From assembly GCF_900162725.1 (NCBI RefSeq), contig NZ_LT799418.1, forward strand, positions 2,148,740 to 2,212,739: DNA of 64,000 nucleotides, written 5' to 3'. Shown here piece after piece: positions 53,054-61,889 of the stretch. Within the stretch, counting starts at the first letter, position 1. Every line of letters begins with the position of its first letter. A program made the position numbers and the translations under genes. This stretch comes from Parabacteroides sp. Marseille-P3160 (GTDB lineage Bacteria > Bacteroidota > Bacteroidia > Bacteroidales > Tannerellaceae). The notes under the pieces are model-generated. The model saw nothing but the letters and a program-made list of their open reading frames with translations. It ran no database searches and was not told where the DNA came from.

Positions 53054-53608
53054 TTATTGATCACCTTTCGGCTTCTTCTTCACGGTATGCTTAACCTTCA
53101 AAACCGAGAGATTAAATTCAATCGTTGTTTCCGTTCCTACTGTCTGAAAATCATCACTTAATATATCAGAAATTAGTTCCCCGCTTTTCTGCATCATTGA
53201 CTTTTGCTGTTCTTTTTCTGATTGTTCCGATAGCTGGGAGATTGTGCGGGACAAATCCCTGACTTTGGTAAAAGTTTCAATGATGGCAATGGTCGTTTCC
53301 GTTGCTTTGGGCGATTTCAGAATAGTCGCCAACATATACAGCCCTTTCTCACTGAATGCCTTTGGCGAGTATTTGAAATGTTCACCACGCCCTAAATTCT
53401 TTAAGGTCGAAATTTTCGACCTTAAAGAATTTGCTTCATTCATAGACAAATACAGGATATAACCTTCCGGGAATTTATCTGGATTATTTTTGACTGCTTC
53501 ATTGATACGCTTTGTTTCCACCCCGTACAAGTCAGCAACATCATTATCAAGGATCACTTGTTTTCCTTGAACTTTAATGATTTTATTTTCGATTGAAAGA
53601 AGTTCCAT
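53054..53608 (-). CDS. ORF6N-domain protein
   Basis: 184 residues. The N-terminal ORF6N domain is clear: LLSIENKIIKVQGKQVILDN, DVADLYGVETKRINEAVKNN, PDKFPEGYILYLS, then HFKYSPKAFSEKGLYMLATI. The C-terminal tail is helical and basic. ORF6N/KilA-N proteins are DNA-binding proteins of phages and mobile elements; the target is unknown. It is convergent with jetD, separated by 36 bp. Confidence 0.85.
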   Translation of the reverse strand: MELLSIENKIIKVQGKQVILDNDVADLYGVETKRINEAVKNNPDKFPEGYILYLSMNEANSLRSKISTLKNLGRGEHFKYSPKAFSEKGLYMLATILKSPKATETTIAIIETFTKVRDLSRTISQLSEQSEKEQQKSMMQKSGELISDILSDDFQTVGTETTIEFNLSVLKVKHTVKKKPKGDQ

Positions 53609-53640
53609 ATTCTTTTGTTTTTTAATGTTTTATATTGAAA

Positions 53641-53666
53641 ATCGTTACCTATTTCGTTACCGATTC
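53641..53666 (-). repeat. GGTAAC-type repeat near the integrase remnant
   Basis: On the minus strand GAATCGGTAACGAAATAGG is followed by TAACGAT. It matches GAATCGGTAACGATTTAGG at 522-540 at 17 of 19 positions. It lies 23 bp downstream of the stop of the integrase remnant and may be an arm or attachment site of that integrase. Confidence 0.5.
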
Positions 53667-53688
53667 ATTACTCTTGGCAAATCGGTAA

Positions 53689-53895
53689 CTACTGGGCTAT
53701 CTTTTTATAAATTTTTTCAATGCCAGAAAATTGCTCTGAGAGCCCTTTCATATCGCTGCTAATCTTGCTATTAGTAATACGGGCATAGATTTGTGTTGTT
53801 TCAATATTGGTATGACCTAGCATTTTTGAGACAGTTTCGATGGGAACACCTTTACTTAATGTGGTAGTGGTGGCAAACGTATGCCGTCCGCAGTG
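53689..53895 (-). pseudogene. C-terminal remnant of a tyrosine integrase
   Basis: The minus strand reads, ending at a TAG at 53689-53691: HCGRHTFATTTTLSKGVPI, ETVSKMLGHTNIETTQIYAR, then ITNSKISSDMKGLSEQF. This is the catalytic end of a Bacteroidales tyrosine recombinase with the H-xx-R, GH and catalytic Tyr motifs. Upstream of residue H the sequence turns into non-family residues, so the N-terminal four fifths are missing. The break lies near 53895. Confidence 0.8.
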
Positions 53896-53896
53896 G

Positions 53897-54208
53897 ATAA
53901 AAAGCAGAATAGCAAGGGTAAGATGATATAAGAAGTAGAATAGCTAACACGTTTGACATGAGTTGATTTGTGAAGATTTGCGGTAAGCTGAAATATTCAA
54001 ACCAAAGCAGATTTACGAGGTGTTTCAGTTACCAAATCGTTAGCCTGCCTGTTACCAAATAAAAATAGGTAACCGGAAGCAGACCGATGATTTTTAACCG
54101 CGAGTATTATGTGTTGGTTTACAGTATTTTGCGTAATTAAGAGCACTTATATAACAGGTAACTTTGCTGTCGATTTTTGACAGCAAAGCCCATTAAATTA
54201 TAAGTGTT
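53897..54208 (+). promoter_or_regulatory. Region upstream of the tandem integrases
   Basis: 310 bp without a gene. Two GTTACCAAAT direct repeats (54028-54037, 54051-54060) and an inverted GGTAAC (54068-54073) look like recombinase arm sites. In the probable leader, CACTTAT (54144-54150) pairs with ATAAGTG (54200-54206), and TTTGCTGTC (54163-54171) with GACAGCAAA (54179-54187), just before the ATG at 54209. These may form an element end and a control hairpin for integrase expression. Confidence 0.5.
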
Positions 54209-55435
54209 ATGAAACAAGAAAAATTCAAGGTATTACTCTACCTGAAAAAGAGTTCTCCCGACAAGTCGGGTAAGACCCCGATTATGGGGCGTATCACTGT
54301 CGGCCAGTCAATGGCACAGTTCAGTTCCAAACTTTCCTGTACTCTCTCGCTGTGGAATCTACGCGCGAGCCGTCTGGACGGGAAAAGCCGTGAGGCAGTG
54401 GCTACCAACACAAAGTTGGATAAATTACTCCTTGCTGTCAATGAGGCTTACGATACACTCATTGAACGAAAGCAACCCTTCGATGCCGAAGCCGTGAAAA
54501 ATCTGTTTCAGGGTGGAATGGCAACACAAATGACTTTGATGCGGCTTTTCGACCGTCATATTGAAGACGTGAAAGCGCGTGTCGGTATAGATGTATCACA
54601 CCGTACCCTGCCTAATTACCTCTATACCCGAAAACGGTTGGCAGAGTTTATCAAGAAAAACTCCAACTCGTCAGACCTTGCATTCAGCCAGCTTAACGAG
54701 CAGTTCATCCGGGAATTTCAGGATTATATAATTCTTGATAGAGGGTTGAGTGTGGAAACTGCCCGACATTATCTGGCATTACTGAAAAAGATTTGCCGAA
54801 TAGCCTTTAAAGAAGGGCATTCCGATAAACACTACTTTGCTAACTATCCGCTGCTAAAGCAGAAAGAGAATCCGCCAAGAGCCCTTAGCCGCGAAGAATT
54901 TGAGAAAATACGGGATTTGGAGATTCAAGAACATCGATGGTCGCATATTACCACCCGCGATATGTTTCTTTTCGCCTGCTATACCGGGACTGCCTACGTT
55001 GATGTGGTAGCCATCACAAACGAAAATCTATCCAAAGATGATGCGGGCGACCTGTGGCTCAAATATCAGCGAGGCAAGAACGGTAAACTTTGCAGGGTAA
55101 AGTTGCTTCCCGAAGCTATCGGGTTAATCGAGAAGTACAGAAACAAGTCAAGGCAGACATTATTCCCTAAGATGGAGTACAACACGCTGAAATGGAATCT
55201 CCAAAGCATACGCCAGATGCTCGATATTCCGGTACTGACCTACCACATGGGACGGCACTCGTTTTCGAGTTTAATTACGCTCGAAGCTGGCGTACCTATC
55301 GAAACGGTTTCCAAAATGCTCGGTCATTCGGATATAAAAACCACCCAGATATATGCCCGTGTTACTCCGAAGAAACTCTTTGAGGATATGGATAGGTATA
55401 TTGAAGAAACCCAAGATTTAAAATTAGTTCTTTAA
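54209..55435 (+). CDS. Tyrosine recombinase/integrase 1
   Basis: 408 residues. An N-terminal arm-binding domain (KVLLYLKKSSPDKSGKTPIM), a core-binding SAM-like domain (GLSVETARHYLALLKKICRI) and a catalytic domain with HMGRHSFSS near 345, MLGHSDIKTTQIYARVT and Tyr near 380. The first catalytic arginine is replaced by alanine (ACYTGTAYVDVVAIT near 260), a variation also known at this position (serine) in IntDOT. It lies 20 bp before a second integrase of the same type; the pair probably forms one operon. Confidence 0.85.
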   Translation: MKQEKFKVLLYLKKSSPDKSGKTPIMGRITVGQSMAQFSSKLSCTLSLWNLRASRLDGKSREAVATNTKLDKLLLAVNEAYDTLIERKQPFDAEAVKNLFQGGMATQMTLMRLFDRHIEDVKARVGIDVSHRTLPNYLYTRKRLAEFIKKNSNSSDLAFSQLNEQFIREFQDYIILDRGLSVETARHYLALLKKICRIAFKEGHSDKHYFANYPLLKQKENPPRALSREEFEKIRDLEIQEHRWSHITTRDMFLFACYTGTAYVDVVAITNENLSKDDAGDLWLKYQRGKNGKLCRVKLLPEAIGLIEKYRNKSRQTLFPKMEYNTLKWNLQSIRQMLDIPVLTYHMGRHSFSSLITLEAGVPIETVSKMLGHSDIKTTQIYARVTPKKLFEDMDRYIEETQDLKLVL

Positions 55436-55455
55436 CCATTTAAAATAGAAATATT

Positions 55456-56643
55456 ATGCGAAGTACATTCAAAATATTATTCTACATCAATAAGAACAAG
55501 ATTAAAACAGACGGAACGACGGCTGTTATGTGTCGCATTACTGTTGATAACATGCAAACGGCTATTTCGACAGGCATCTTTTGTAATCCCGATAATTGGA
55601 ATAGTAGCAAAGGCAGGATTAAAGAAGAAAGGGCTAATAATGAACTGATGGCTTTTCGCGGGCGGATTGAACAAGCCTATGAGAAAATCCTCAAAGAACA
55701 AGGCGTTATCAGTGCTGAACTACTCAAAAATACTATCACAGAACTAAACTCCATCCCGACTATGCTACTGGAGGCAGGTGAAGAAGAGCGGGAACGACTT
55801 CGGCTGCGTTCGGTTGAGATAAACTCAACATCCACCTATCGACAATCAAAGGTTTCCCAAAGCAATCTACGAGGGTATCTTCTTACACTAAAGTTGAAAG
55901 ATATTGCCTTTACGGATATTACCGAAGAGTTTGGTGAGGGGTACAAACTCTACTTAAAAAGCATGGAATATAAATCGGGACATATCAACCATTGTTTTAC
56001 TTGGTTGAACCGACTTATCTATATTGCCGTTGACCGGGAAATACTTCGGTTCAATCCGATTGCCGATGTTCCGTATGAAAAGAAAGCTGCTCCTAAGTTG
56101 CAACATATAAGCAGAAATGTGTTGAAATCAATTATGGAGCATCCTATGCCCGATAAGTGGCAGGAACTTACACGTAGAGCCTTTATCTTTTCTGCGTTCA
56201 CGGCACTTGCCTATGTGGATATAAAAGGATTATACCCTCATCATATCGGAAAGACAGCCGATGGGCGAAAGTATATAAGAATCCATCGGAAAAAGACCGA
56301 TGTTGAAGCCTTTATCCCTTTACATCCGATTGCCGAGCAAATCCTGTCGCTATATAATACAGAGGATGATACCAAGCCCGTTTTTCCTCTGCCTAATCGG
56401 GATCAGCTATGGTATTGTATCAATGAAATCGGTTTTTTGGCGGGTCTAAAAGGCAATTTGAGCTATCATCAAAGCCGCCACACGTTCGGGACGCTTTTGC
56501 TTTCAGCAGGTATTCCGATAGAAAGTATCAGCAAAATGATGGGGCATACTAATATCAGCAGTACGCAGATTTATTCCAGAGTAACCGATGATAAAATTTC
56601 GGAGGATATGGATAGGCTTATGGAGCGAAGAAAAGCGATGTAG
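55456..56643 (+). CDS. Tyrosine recombinase/integrase 2
   Basis: 395 residues with the same layout as integrase 1: KILFYINKNKIKTDGTTAVM at the arm-binding end, core domain, then SAFTALAYVDIKGLYP (alanine at the first Arg position, near 248), YHQSRHTFGTLLLS near 336 and MMGHTNISSTQIYSRVT with Tyr near 372. It is followed by a strong terminator. Paired integrases of this kind occur in some Bacteroidales elements and may both be needed for recombination. Confidence 0.85.
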   Translation: MRSTFKILFYINKNKIKTDGTTAVMCRITVDNMQTAISTGIFCNPDNWNSSKGRIKEERANNELMAFRGRIEQAYEKILKEQGVISAELLKNTITELNSIPTMLLEAGEEERERLRLRSVEINSTSTYRQSKVSQSNLRGYLLTLKLKDIAFTDITEEFGEGYKLYLKSMEYKSGHINHCFTWLNRLIYIAVDREILRFNPIADVPYEKKAAPKLQHISRNVLKSIMEHPMPDKWQELTRRAFIFSAFTALAYVDIKGLYPHHIGKTADGRKYIRIHRKKTDVEAFIPLHPIAEQILSLYNTEDDTKPVFPLPNRDQLWYCINEIGFLAGLKGNLSYHQSRHTFGTLLLSAGIPIESISKMMGHTNISSTQIYSRVTDDKISEDMDRLMERRKAM

Positions 56644-56656
56644 CTTCCCTCTGCAT

Positions 56657-56690
56657 TAAGCCCCCGGAATCAAGAGATTTCGGGGGCTTA
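56657..56690 (+). terminator. Terminator after the integrase pair
   Basis: TAAGCCCCCG (56657-56666) and CGGGGGCTTA (56681-56690) form a perfect 10-bp stem after the integrase 2 stop. The leftward HTH gene ends 30 bp further on, so it may serve both directions. Confidence 0.75.
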
Positions 56691-56720
56691 ATATTAGTGG
56701 CAAAGTGGATTAACAATAAA

Positions 56721-57017
56721 TTACTCCCATGCTTTTCGGTAGTTCTTTTCCAATATCTTTTGAATATCGGATTCCCGGTACAGGGTTTTACCCCCAAATT
56801 GAATATAAGGCATTCTGCCTTCGGAGCGATATACTTGCAATGCCCGGCGGCTGATTTTTAAGCTCTCCGCCACCTGCACATCGGTCAGAAACCTTTCTCC
56901 GTTCAGCATCGGCTTGTAGTCCGTCAGAGCGATTTCGATGCTATCTAACATCCTGTCGAGCGAGCGAAAAAATGTTTTTATCCGCTCATTATCCCTTGTT
57001 ATAATCTCATTACTCAT
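56721..57017 (-). CDS. Helix-turn-helix (excisionase-type) protein A
   Basis: 98 residues with an HTH_17 domain: LTDVQVAESLKISRRALQVY, RSEGRMPYIQFGGKTLYRES and DIQKILEKNY. It lies just downstream of the integrase pair, on the opposite strand, and 5 bp after a second HTH gene. Such pairs usually act as excisionase or directionality factors. Confidence 0.8.
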   Translation of the reverse strand: MSNEIITRDNERIKTFFRSLDRMLDSIEIALTDYKPMLNGERFLTDVQVAESLKISRRALQVYRSEGRMPYIQFGGKTLYRESDIQKILEKNYRKAWE

Positions 57018-57022
57018 CTTAC

Positions 57023-57301
57023 TTACGGTTTTAAGTTGTTAATGACCTTTTCCACATCTTCCGGCTTGTAGTACATCTTCCTGTGTATCTGGGTATATGC
57101 CAGCTTTCCGGTATCGCGTAAGGTCTGCAATGTTCGCTGGCTTATATTCAGAATTAAACATACATCCTGATTATCCAACCAGTCTTTCAGGTCTTTATCT
57201 TTATGATGTTGCCCGCATAATGATTCCACTTTTTGCGTAAAGGATTCAAAACGCGACATCATAGCCTCGAATGTGCCGGATTCTATATTGACTATTTCCA
57301 T
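57023..57301 (-). CDS. Helix-turn-helix (excisionase-type) protein B
   Basis: 92 residues: a helical N-terminus (FEAMMSRFESFTQKVESL), then WLDNQDVCLILNISQRTLQT, LRDTGKLAYTQIHRKMYYK and EDVEKVINNL. It is closely related to the protein at 11895-12173. A -7 box on the minus strand (TACCTTTG, 57351-57344) is a likely promoter for both HTH genes. Confidence 0.8.
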   Translation of the reverse strand: MEIVNIESGTFEAMMSRFESFTQKVESLCGQHHKDKDLKDWLDNQDVCLILNISQRTLQTLRDTGKLAYTQIHRKMYYKPEDVEKVINNLKP

Positions 57302-57787
57302 ATCATTTTATTTTTAATCGTTAATACTACGATTACGGGAAAACAAAGGTAAGTCATTAAAATACAACATATATCAATCCCTTGCGCGCTGGTAGCTTTC
57401 GTCTGCACTTGTCTATACTTAAAGTGCAAACTGATTTTGGCAGCGGTTAAATATGCTACTTTTTGTACTCCTGCTTTAGACTGATAAGAGTAATCGGTGA
57501 TTTTTTCTACTGCCCGTATCTTATAACTTCTTCCTCTTTCAGCGGAATGCCGACTGTACCGATGAAGTGATTCGATTTCATGCGCGAAAGTATTTCCGTG
57601 TTCTTCACGCCGAAGCAAGTTCAAGCCGCAGGCGGTTTCATGAAAAATCTTCCTCTTTCCGTTCCGGCGAGCGTATTTATTCCCGAAAAACTTGCATCGG
57701 CTAAACACTACCTTTCTCTGCCCCTGAAACTCGATCACTCATAACCGGCTCCGATACGGCATAGCGTTCTAAAAAAAAGTCAGAATT
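57302..57787. other. Gap between HTH genes and the ParB-like operon
   Basis: About 490 bp. It holds the probable promoter of the leftward HTH pair (57344-57351) and presumably that of the rightward ParB operon. A 148-codon frame on the minus strand exists, but its composition (many Arg, Cys and His, with no family pattern) suggests it is not a gene. Confidence 0.5.
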
Positions 57788-58027
57788 ATGATACGAACAG
57801 CAGAAAAAAACAGGAAACAACGATTCTCAAACCTTCCAATCAGCATAGGTTCGATTTTGAAAATAACTTTTGCAGTGGCGGGTTTTGCCCTCTGGGGTTG
57901 GTCGTTCGTGGCGGTTGTCGCAGGGATTTATTTAGTATGGGCAATCATTAAAGGCGTTTTATCCTGCCTTATTTCTCTTGCCGTTATCGTTGGCTTTATC
58001 CTCCTTTTGATAGTATTAATTTTCTAA
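57788..58027 (+). CDS. Small membrane protein of the ParB operon
   Basis: 79 residues: a basic N-terminus and two hydrophobic segments (ILKITFAVAGFALWGWSFVA and a longer one ending GFILLLIVLIF). First gene of a run leading into the ParB-like gene. Function unknown. Confidence 0.6.
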   Translation: MIRTAEKNRKQRFSNLPISIGSILKITFAVAGFALWGWSFVAVVAGIYLVWAIIKGVLSCLISLAVIVGFILLLIVLIF

Positions 58028-58039
58028 AACTGAAAAGAC

Positions 58040-58264
58040 ATGAAACCAAAGTATTTCAATTCGTTAGGCTCGTTAAACGAGTACGCAAACAACTATCCTA
58101 ATAATAGTTTTTCATTTGAGCATAACCCTCGAAAATGCGGATGCGATAGCGTTCGAGCCAGTTTCGATGTAACCGACAAAGAGGATAACGACATTATGGA
58201 AATCCTTGTTATTTGCCCCATTTGTGCCAATAACCTAAAAACAAACAATAGTAAATCACTTTAA
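58040..58264 (+). CDS. Small cysteine-containing protein
   Basis: 74 residues with CGC at the middle (NPRKCGCDSVRASFDV) and CPIC near the end (EILVICPICANNLKT), which could bind a zinc ion. It lies 12 bp after the membrane protein and 11 bp before the ParB-like gene. No family recognised. Confidence 0.55.
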   Translation: MKPKYFNSLGSLNEYANNYPNNSFSFEHNPRKCGCDSVRASFDVTDKEDNDIMEILVICPICANNLKTNNSKSL

Positions 58265-58275
58265 TAATTACGATT

Positions 58276-60252
58276 ATGACAACAGTAAAGAACAACGGCA
58301 CAGCCGTAGCAGTAACAGAGAAAGCAAACGAAGTAGTAACCGCAGTAGTGGTTAGCAAACCCGACAACGGCGAACGCAAAGCCGTAAACATTCTTTCGGA
58401 CTTGATAGAGCCGAGCAATTACAACGTCCGAAAAACATTCGATGCCGATGCTCTGAAAGAGTTGGCGCGAAGTATCTCCGTTCATGGACTGATACAACCC
58501 ATTACGGTACGACGTAAGGGAGAAAAGGGCGAACATTATGAAATCATTTGCGGGGAACGCCGTTTCAGGGCTTGCCGTATGCTCAAATTTGCCGAAATCC
58601 CATGTATTGTTCGGGAGGTAACAGACGAACAGGCGTATGACCTTTCAATCTCTGAGAACTTACAGCGTGAGGATGTGCCACCAATGGAGGCGGCAGAGGC
58701 TTACAAACGTCTGATAGACACAAAGCGGTACGACATTGCAAGCCTCGCAGTAGCATACGGTAAGAGTGAAAAGCATATCTATCAAACGCTGAAACTTTGC
58801 GACCTCGTTAAAGGCATCGCCAATCTCGTAAAAGAGGGCAAGCTGACCGCATCGGCAGGGATAGTTATAAGCAAATACGACAAGAAGATACAGGAGGACA
58901 TTTTGAACGACCGTTTAGGCAAAGACGGCGCAGGCGAATGGTGTCATATCTCCGCCAATGCGTTGGAGGGCAAGATACGGAACTGTTATACGAACAACCT
59001 TGATAATTACAGTTTCGACAAAACGGGGTGTCTGAAATGTATTCACAATTCGAGCAATTTTGACCTGTTCGCCGAGAATGGCGGTTGTGGCAAGTGTACC
59101 AACAAAAAATGTTTGTCGGACAAGCAAACGGCATACCTTGTAGAACAGGCGCAAGCCGTAGCCCTTGCCGACCCGAAACTTACATTTGTCGGCGAACAGT
59201 ACAGCCACGACAACGAGGCAACCCAAATAATCAAAAAGGGCGGTTACGAGTTTAAGAACGTGCAAACGTATAACCTTAATTCATACCCCACAGCCCCAAC
59301 CGAACCGCAAGCCTCCGAGTACAAAAAGCCCGAAGATTACGACAAGGCACAGGAAAAATACGGTAAGCAACAGGAACGGTACGAAAAAGAGAGCCAAGAC
59401 CTCGAAACGCTTAAAGAGCAGGGCAAAATCCGTGTGTACGCTAAAATCGGCGATAGTAACGTAAGAATGTACTACAAAGAAGTAGCTACCAAAGACACCA
59501 AGACCAACGAGCAGTTAATCTCCGACCTTACCGCCAAGAAAAAGCGTAATAACGAATTGGCAGACGAAAAGACCGCCGAGGGCTTAAAGGAACTTTTGCG
59601 CACGGAACAGATACCACAGTCGGCATTTACCGCCGATGAAGAAACAGTAATATATTTCTTTATGCTGTCTAAATTGCGCCGTCATAGCTACAAAGCCGTA
59701 GGACTGAAAGAAAATGACTATTACGGCTATCTGACGGATGATAAGAAACTCAAAATCGCATCTTCGCTGACCAAAGAACAGAAAACCATTGTACGCCGTG
59801 ATTATCTGTATAGCCACCTTACGGACGGCACAAGAACCGTAGGCGATGAAAAAGGCGGTATGTTATTGGCATTCTCAAAACAACATCTGCCCGAAAAGAC
59901 GGAGGAAATTGTAAGCACTCACAAAGAGGAATACGGCAAGAAAAACGCCCGATTGGACGAACGTATCGCAGGGCTGAAAGAGGCTGAAAAGAAAGCGAAA
60001 GCCGATGCCAAAGTAAAAAAGACAGAACAGACCACCAAGACGAAGAAAACTTCTAAAACAGCCGGAAAAGCAGTCGAAAAGGGAGCGAACACCACCGCCC
60101 CGAAGTCGGAAACCACCGCCCCGAAAGGCGAGGAACAGTCCCAAGCGACAAAATCCGAAAAGAAAGAGGCGAAACCGACCCCGCAAGCAGATAAGGTGCA
60201 GATTGTCGGAGTACCCAAAGCGCAATCCAAAGCGGAGGCGGTGGCAGTATAA
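58276..60252 (+). CDS. ParB/RepB/Spo0J-family protein
   Basis: 658 residues. A ParB N-terminal nuclease/CTPase-like domain (NVRKTFDADALKELARSISV, HGLIQPITVRRK, ICGERRFRACRML, SENLQREDVPPMEAAEAYKR) is followed by an HTH region (YDIASLAVAYGKSEKHIYQT), a cysteine-rich part (TGCLKCIHNSSNF, GGCGKCTNKKC) and a long Lys/Ala/Glu-rich tail with coiled coil. ParB proteins bind centromere-like sites; large cysteine-containing versions occur in Bacteroidales mobile elements and may act in maintenance. There is no ParA gene next to it. Confidence 0.8.
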   Translation: MTTVKNNGTAVAVTEKANEVVTAVVVSKPDNGERKAVNILSDLIEPSNYNVRKTFDADALKELARSISVHGLIQPITVRRKGEKGEHYEIICGERRFRACRMLKFAEIPCIVREVTDEQAYDLSISENLQREDVPPMEAAEAYKRLIDTKRYDIASLAVAYGKSEKHIYQTLKLCDLVKGIANLVKEGKLTASAGIVISKYDKKIQEDILNDRLGKDGAGEWCHISANALEGKIRNCYTNNLDNYSFDKTGCLKCIHNSSNFDLFAENGGCGKCTNKKCLSDKQTAYLVEQAQAVALADPKLTFVGEQYSHDNEATQIIKKGGYEFKNVQTYNLNSYPTAPTEPQASEYKKPEDYDKAQEKYGKQQERYEKESQDLETLKEQGKIRVYAKIGDSNVRMYYKEVATKDTKTNEQLISDLTAKKKRNNELADEKTAEGLKELLRTEQIPQSAFTADEETVIYFFMLSKLRRHSYKAVGLKENDYYGYLTDDKKLKIASSLTKEQKTIVRRDYLYSHLTDGTRTVGDEKGGMLLAFSKQHLPEKTEEIVSTHKEEYGKKNARLDERIAGLKEAEKKAKADAKVKKTEQTTKTKKTSKTAGKAVEKGANTTAPKSETTAPKGEEQSQATKSEKKEAKPTPQADKVQIVGVPKAQSKAEAVAV

Positions 60253-60266
60253 ACCAAGTATTAATA

Positions 60267-60288
60267 AGGGCGGGAGCAATCTCGCCCT
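60267..60288 (+). terminator. Short hairpin after the ParB-like gene
   Basis: AGGGCG (60267-60272) pairs with CGCCCT (60283-60288), extended inwards by GGA/TCT, and is followed by ATAAAAA. It may be a weak terminator or processing site; the next small genes lie in the same direction. Confidence 0.5.
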
Positions 60289-60302
60289 ATAAAAATATCA
60301 TT

Positions 60303-60482
60303 ATGACAGTATTTATATTATTCCAAACGGACATATACAAGACAAGGGCAAGCCGTGTATTTTTTGGCGCATTCTCTTCCGAAGTACAGGCAATCGACCA
60401 CGCCAAAGAAAACGGCTTATATACCCATAATGCCGAAGTAGTTATAATTGAGTGCAAAGTGGATAAAATAGGGGAAGTATGA
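60303..60482 (+). CDS. Small protein of the ParB operon
   Basis: 59 residues (starts MTVFILFQTDIYKTRASRVF, ends ECKVDKIGEV). It shares ATGA with the following gene, which supports translation. No family recognised; it is about 20 bp downstream of the hairpin after the ParB-like gene. Confidence 0.6.
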   Translation: MTVFILFQTDIYKTRASRVFFGAFSSEVQAIDHAKENGLYTHNAEVVIIECKVDKIGEV

Positions 60483-60706
60483 GGATAGACTCATATATCG
60501 GCAACCCGATTATAGCTACGCAAGAGCAGTTTTATGAACTGGAAGAACTTTTGCATGAGATAGACCCCAAATGTAATTCGGTGCAACTCCGACAGGAGGT
60601 TGTTATTATTGAGAACATCGCCCGTAGGACGTTTCATTATCCACGAAAGCCCTCTATTGAGTGGGTAGCCGGGAGACTGCGGTATATGGTTGAGAATGGG
60701 CTATAA
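60479..60706 (+). CDS. Small conserved-looking protein
   Basis: 75 residues (NPIIATQEQFYELEELLHEI, then IENIARRTFHYPRKPSIEWV). It overlaps the previous gene by ATGA and is followed by a strong terminator, so it closes the ParB operon. Function unknown. Confidence 0.6.
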   Translation: MRIDSYIGNPIIATQEQFYELEELLHEIDPKCNSVQLRQEVVIIENIARRTFHYPRKPSIEWVAGRLRYMVENGL

Positions 60707-60737
60707 ATGCCTTTGAAGACGACTTTAAGAACTTATA

Positions 60738-60775
60738 TCCGGGCAGGGGGAACTTTGCCCGGACTTCTTTTTCCA
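60738..60775 (+). terminator. Terminator closing the ParB operon
   Basis: TCCGGGCA (60738-60745) pairs with TGCCCGGA (60756-60763), followed by CTTCTTTTTCC. It separates the rightward ParB operon from the leftward nuclease module. Confidence 0.75.
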
Positions 60776-60831
60776 TGAGCCATTAGCAGGGCTTTATGCG
60801 GGAGAAAAAGAAGCAAAAAGCCGATATGCAA

Positions 60832-61839
60832 TCATTTAAAGGGTATTTCATCCCCTGTTATACATTCTGCAATAGAGAATGACATTTGCTTATTAATTTC
60901 TTGGTCTATTTTAAATGCTTCTGTAAAATCATTTAAGTCCGCAAATAAAATATTGAAAACCTTTTCTAACTCTTTCGATTCATATTCAATGTAAAATCTC
61001 CTATTTTCCAGCTGACTACTTGATTTAACTATTGTAATCATTGAAAATAGAAATAATTTTAGAAATTGAGCGTTTGCATCATTTACTAAAAAGTAGGATA
61101 AACCGGGGACATTTTTAAATATATTTATCGCCCAATTTTTCACTTCATCTATCTGATATAATTCTCTTTCGTCGTAATCATAACCATGTATTCCTATTTC
61201 AACATTTGCTTTATAACGAGAAAGATGAAGTTTGTTAGCACAAATTCGTTCTATGAGGTCAATTAGTGGTTGATAGTTCATTTGCTCAATATCCTCTTTC
61301 CCCGCAAAAATACAAATCCGCGCATATTCTGACAATGATTTATTGTCATTCCAGTATTGCTCTAATTGAGATACATAATCAACATTTTTAGATATATATT
61401 TTAGAAGCTCGTCCTTTTGATGAATATTTATTTGTTGATTCTTAGGTACTGGCATCGACCAACTTGTTTCATTTAGACTTATATATTCAATTTTACAGAC
61501 TTCCCAATATGCAATCTCCTTATCTAAATCTACCAACACGATTAGTACAGGGGTATCGTGATTTAGATAATAGTTTAAATGTTTCTTTTCTCCTATGAAA
61601 CTCCAAAAGTCATTATTTAATTCCTTCAAATAGCTTTCTCCCGATTTTATTTGAATCGCAATAGATTTGCCAGTAACATAGCCATCAATAGTAATGTCAA
61701 TGTAAGCATCTATTCCATAATCATCTTCCTGATGATTTGGGCGGACTATCCAATCAAATTCCTTTTCTACAATTTTTGTAACAATGTTTAGCCCATCTCT
61801 GCCCTTTTTCTTAGATTGAGTATGCTTTGGAAGATTCAT
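60832..61839 (-). CDS. DUF4365 protein, PD-(D/E)XK nuclease-like
   Basis: 335 residues. The N-terminal DUF4365 domain has a nuclease pattern: E26 in KIVEKEFDWIV, D44 in DDYGIDAYIDI and QxK at 63-65 in IAIQIKSGESYL, then LNYYLNHDTPVLIVLVDLDK. The C-terminal half is not recognised. DUF4365 genes are often found in defence contexts. It lies 50 bp after the 569-aa nuclease gene in the same direction, probably in one operon. Confidence 0.75.
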   Translation of the reverse strand: MNLPKHTQSKKKGRDGLNIVTKIVEKEFDWIVRPNHQEDDYGIDAYIDITIDGYVTGKSIAIQIKSGESYLKELNNDFWSFIGEKKHLNYYLNHDTPVLIVLVDLDKEIAYWEVCKIEYISLNETSWSMPVPKNQQINIHQKDELLKYISKNVDYVSQLEQYWNDNKSLSEYARICIFAGKEDIEQMNYQPLIDLIERICANKLHLSRYKANVEIGIHGYDYDERELYQIDEVKNWAINIFKNVPGLSYFLVNDANAQFLKLFLFSMITIVKSSSQLENRRFYIEYESKELEKVFNILFADLNDFTEAFKIDQEINKQMSFSIAECITGDEIPFK

Positions 61840-61889
61840 GTCCTATATTTTTATTTGATTATATGCGATAAAAGCACCAAAGAACCTAT

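Noticed and set aside
57292-57738. A 148-codon open frame on the minus strand upstream of the ParB operon
   Set aside because: Composition is unlike neighbouring proteins, no domain pattern is visible, it overlaps the start of an HTH gene, and the region must hold promoters.
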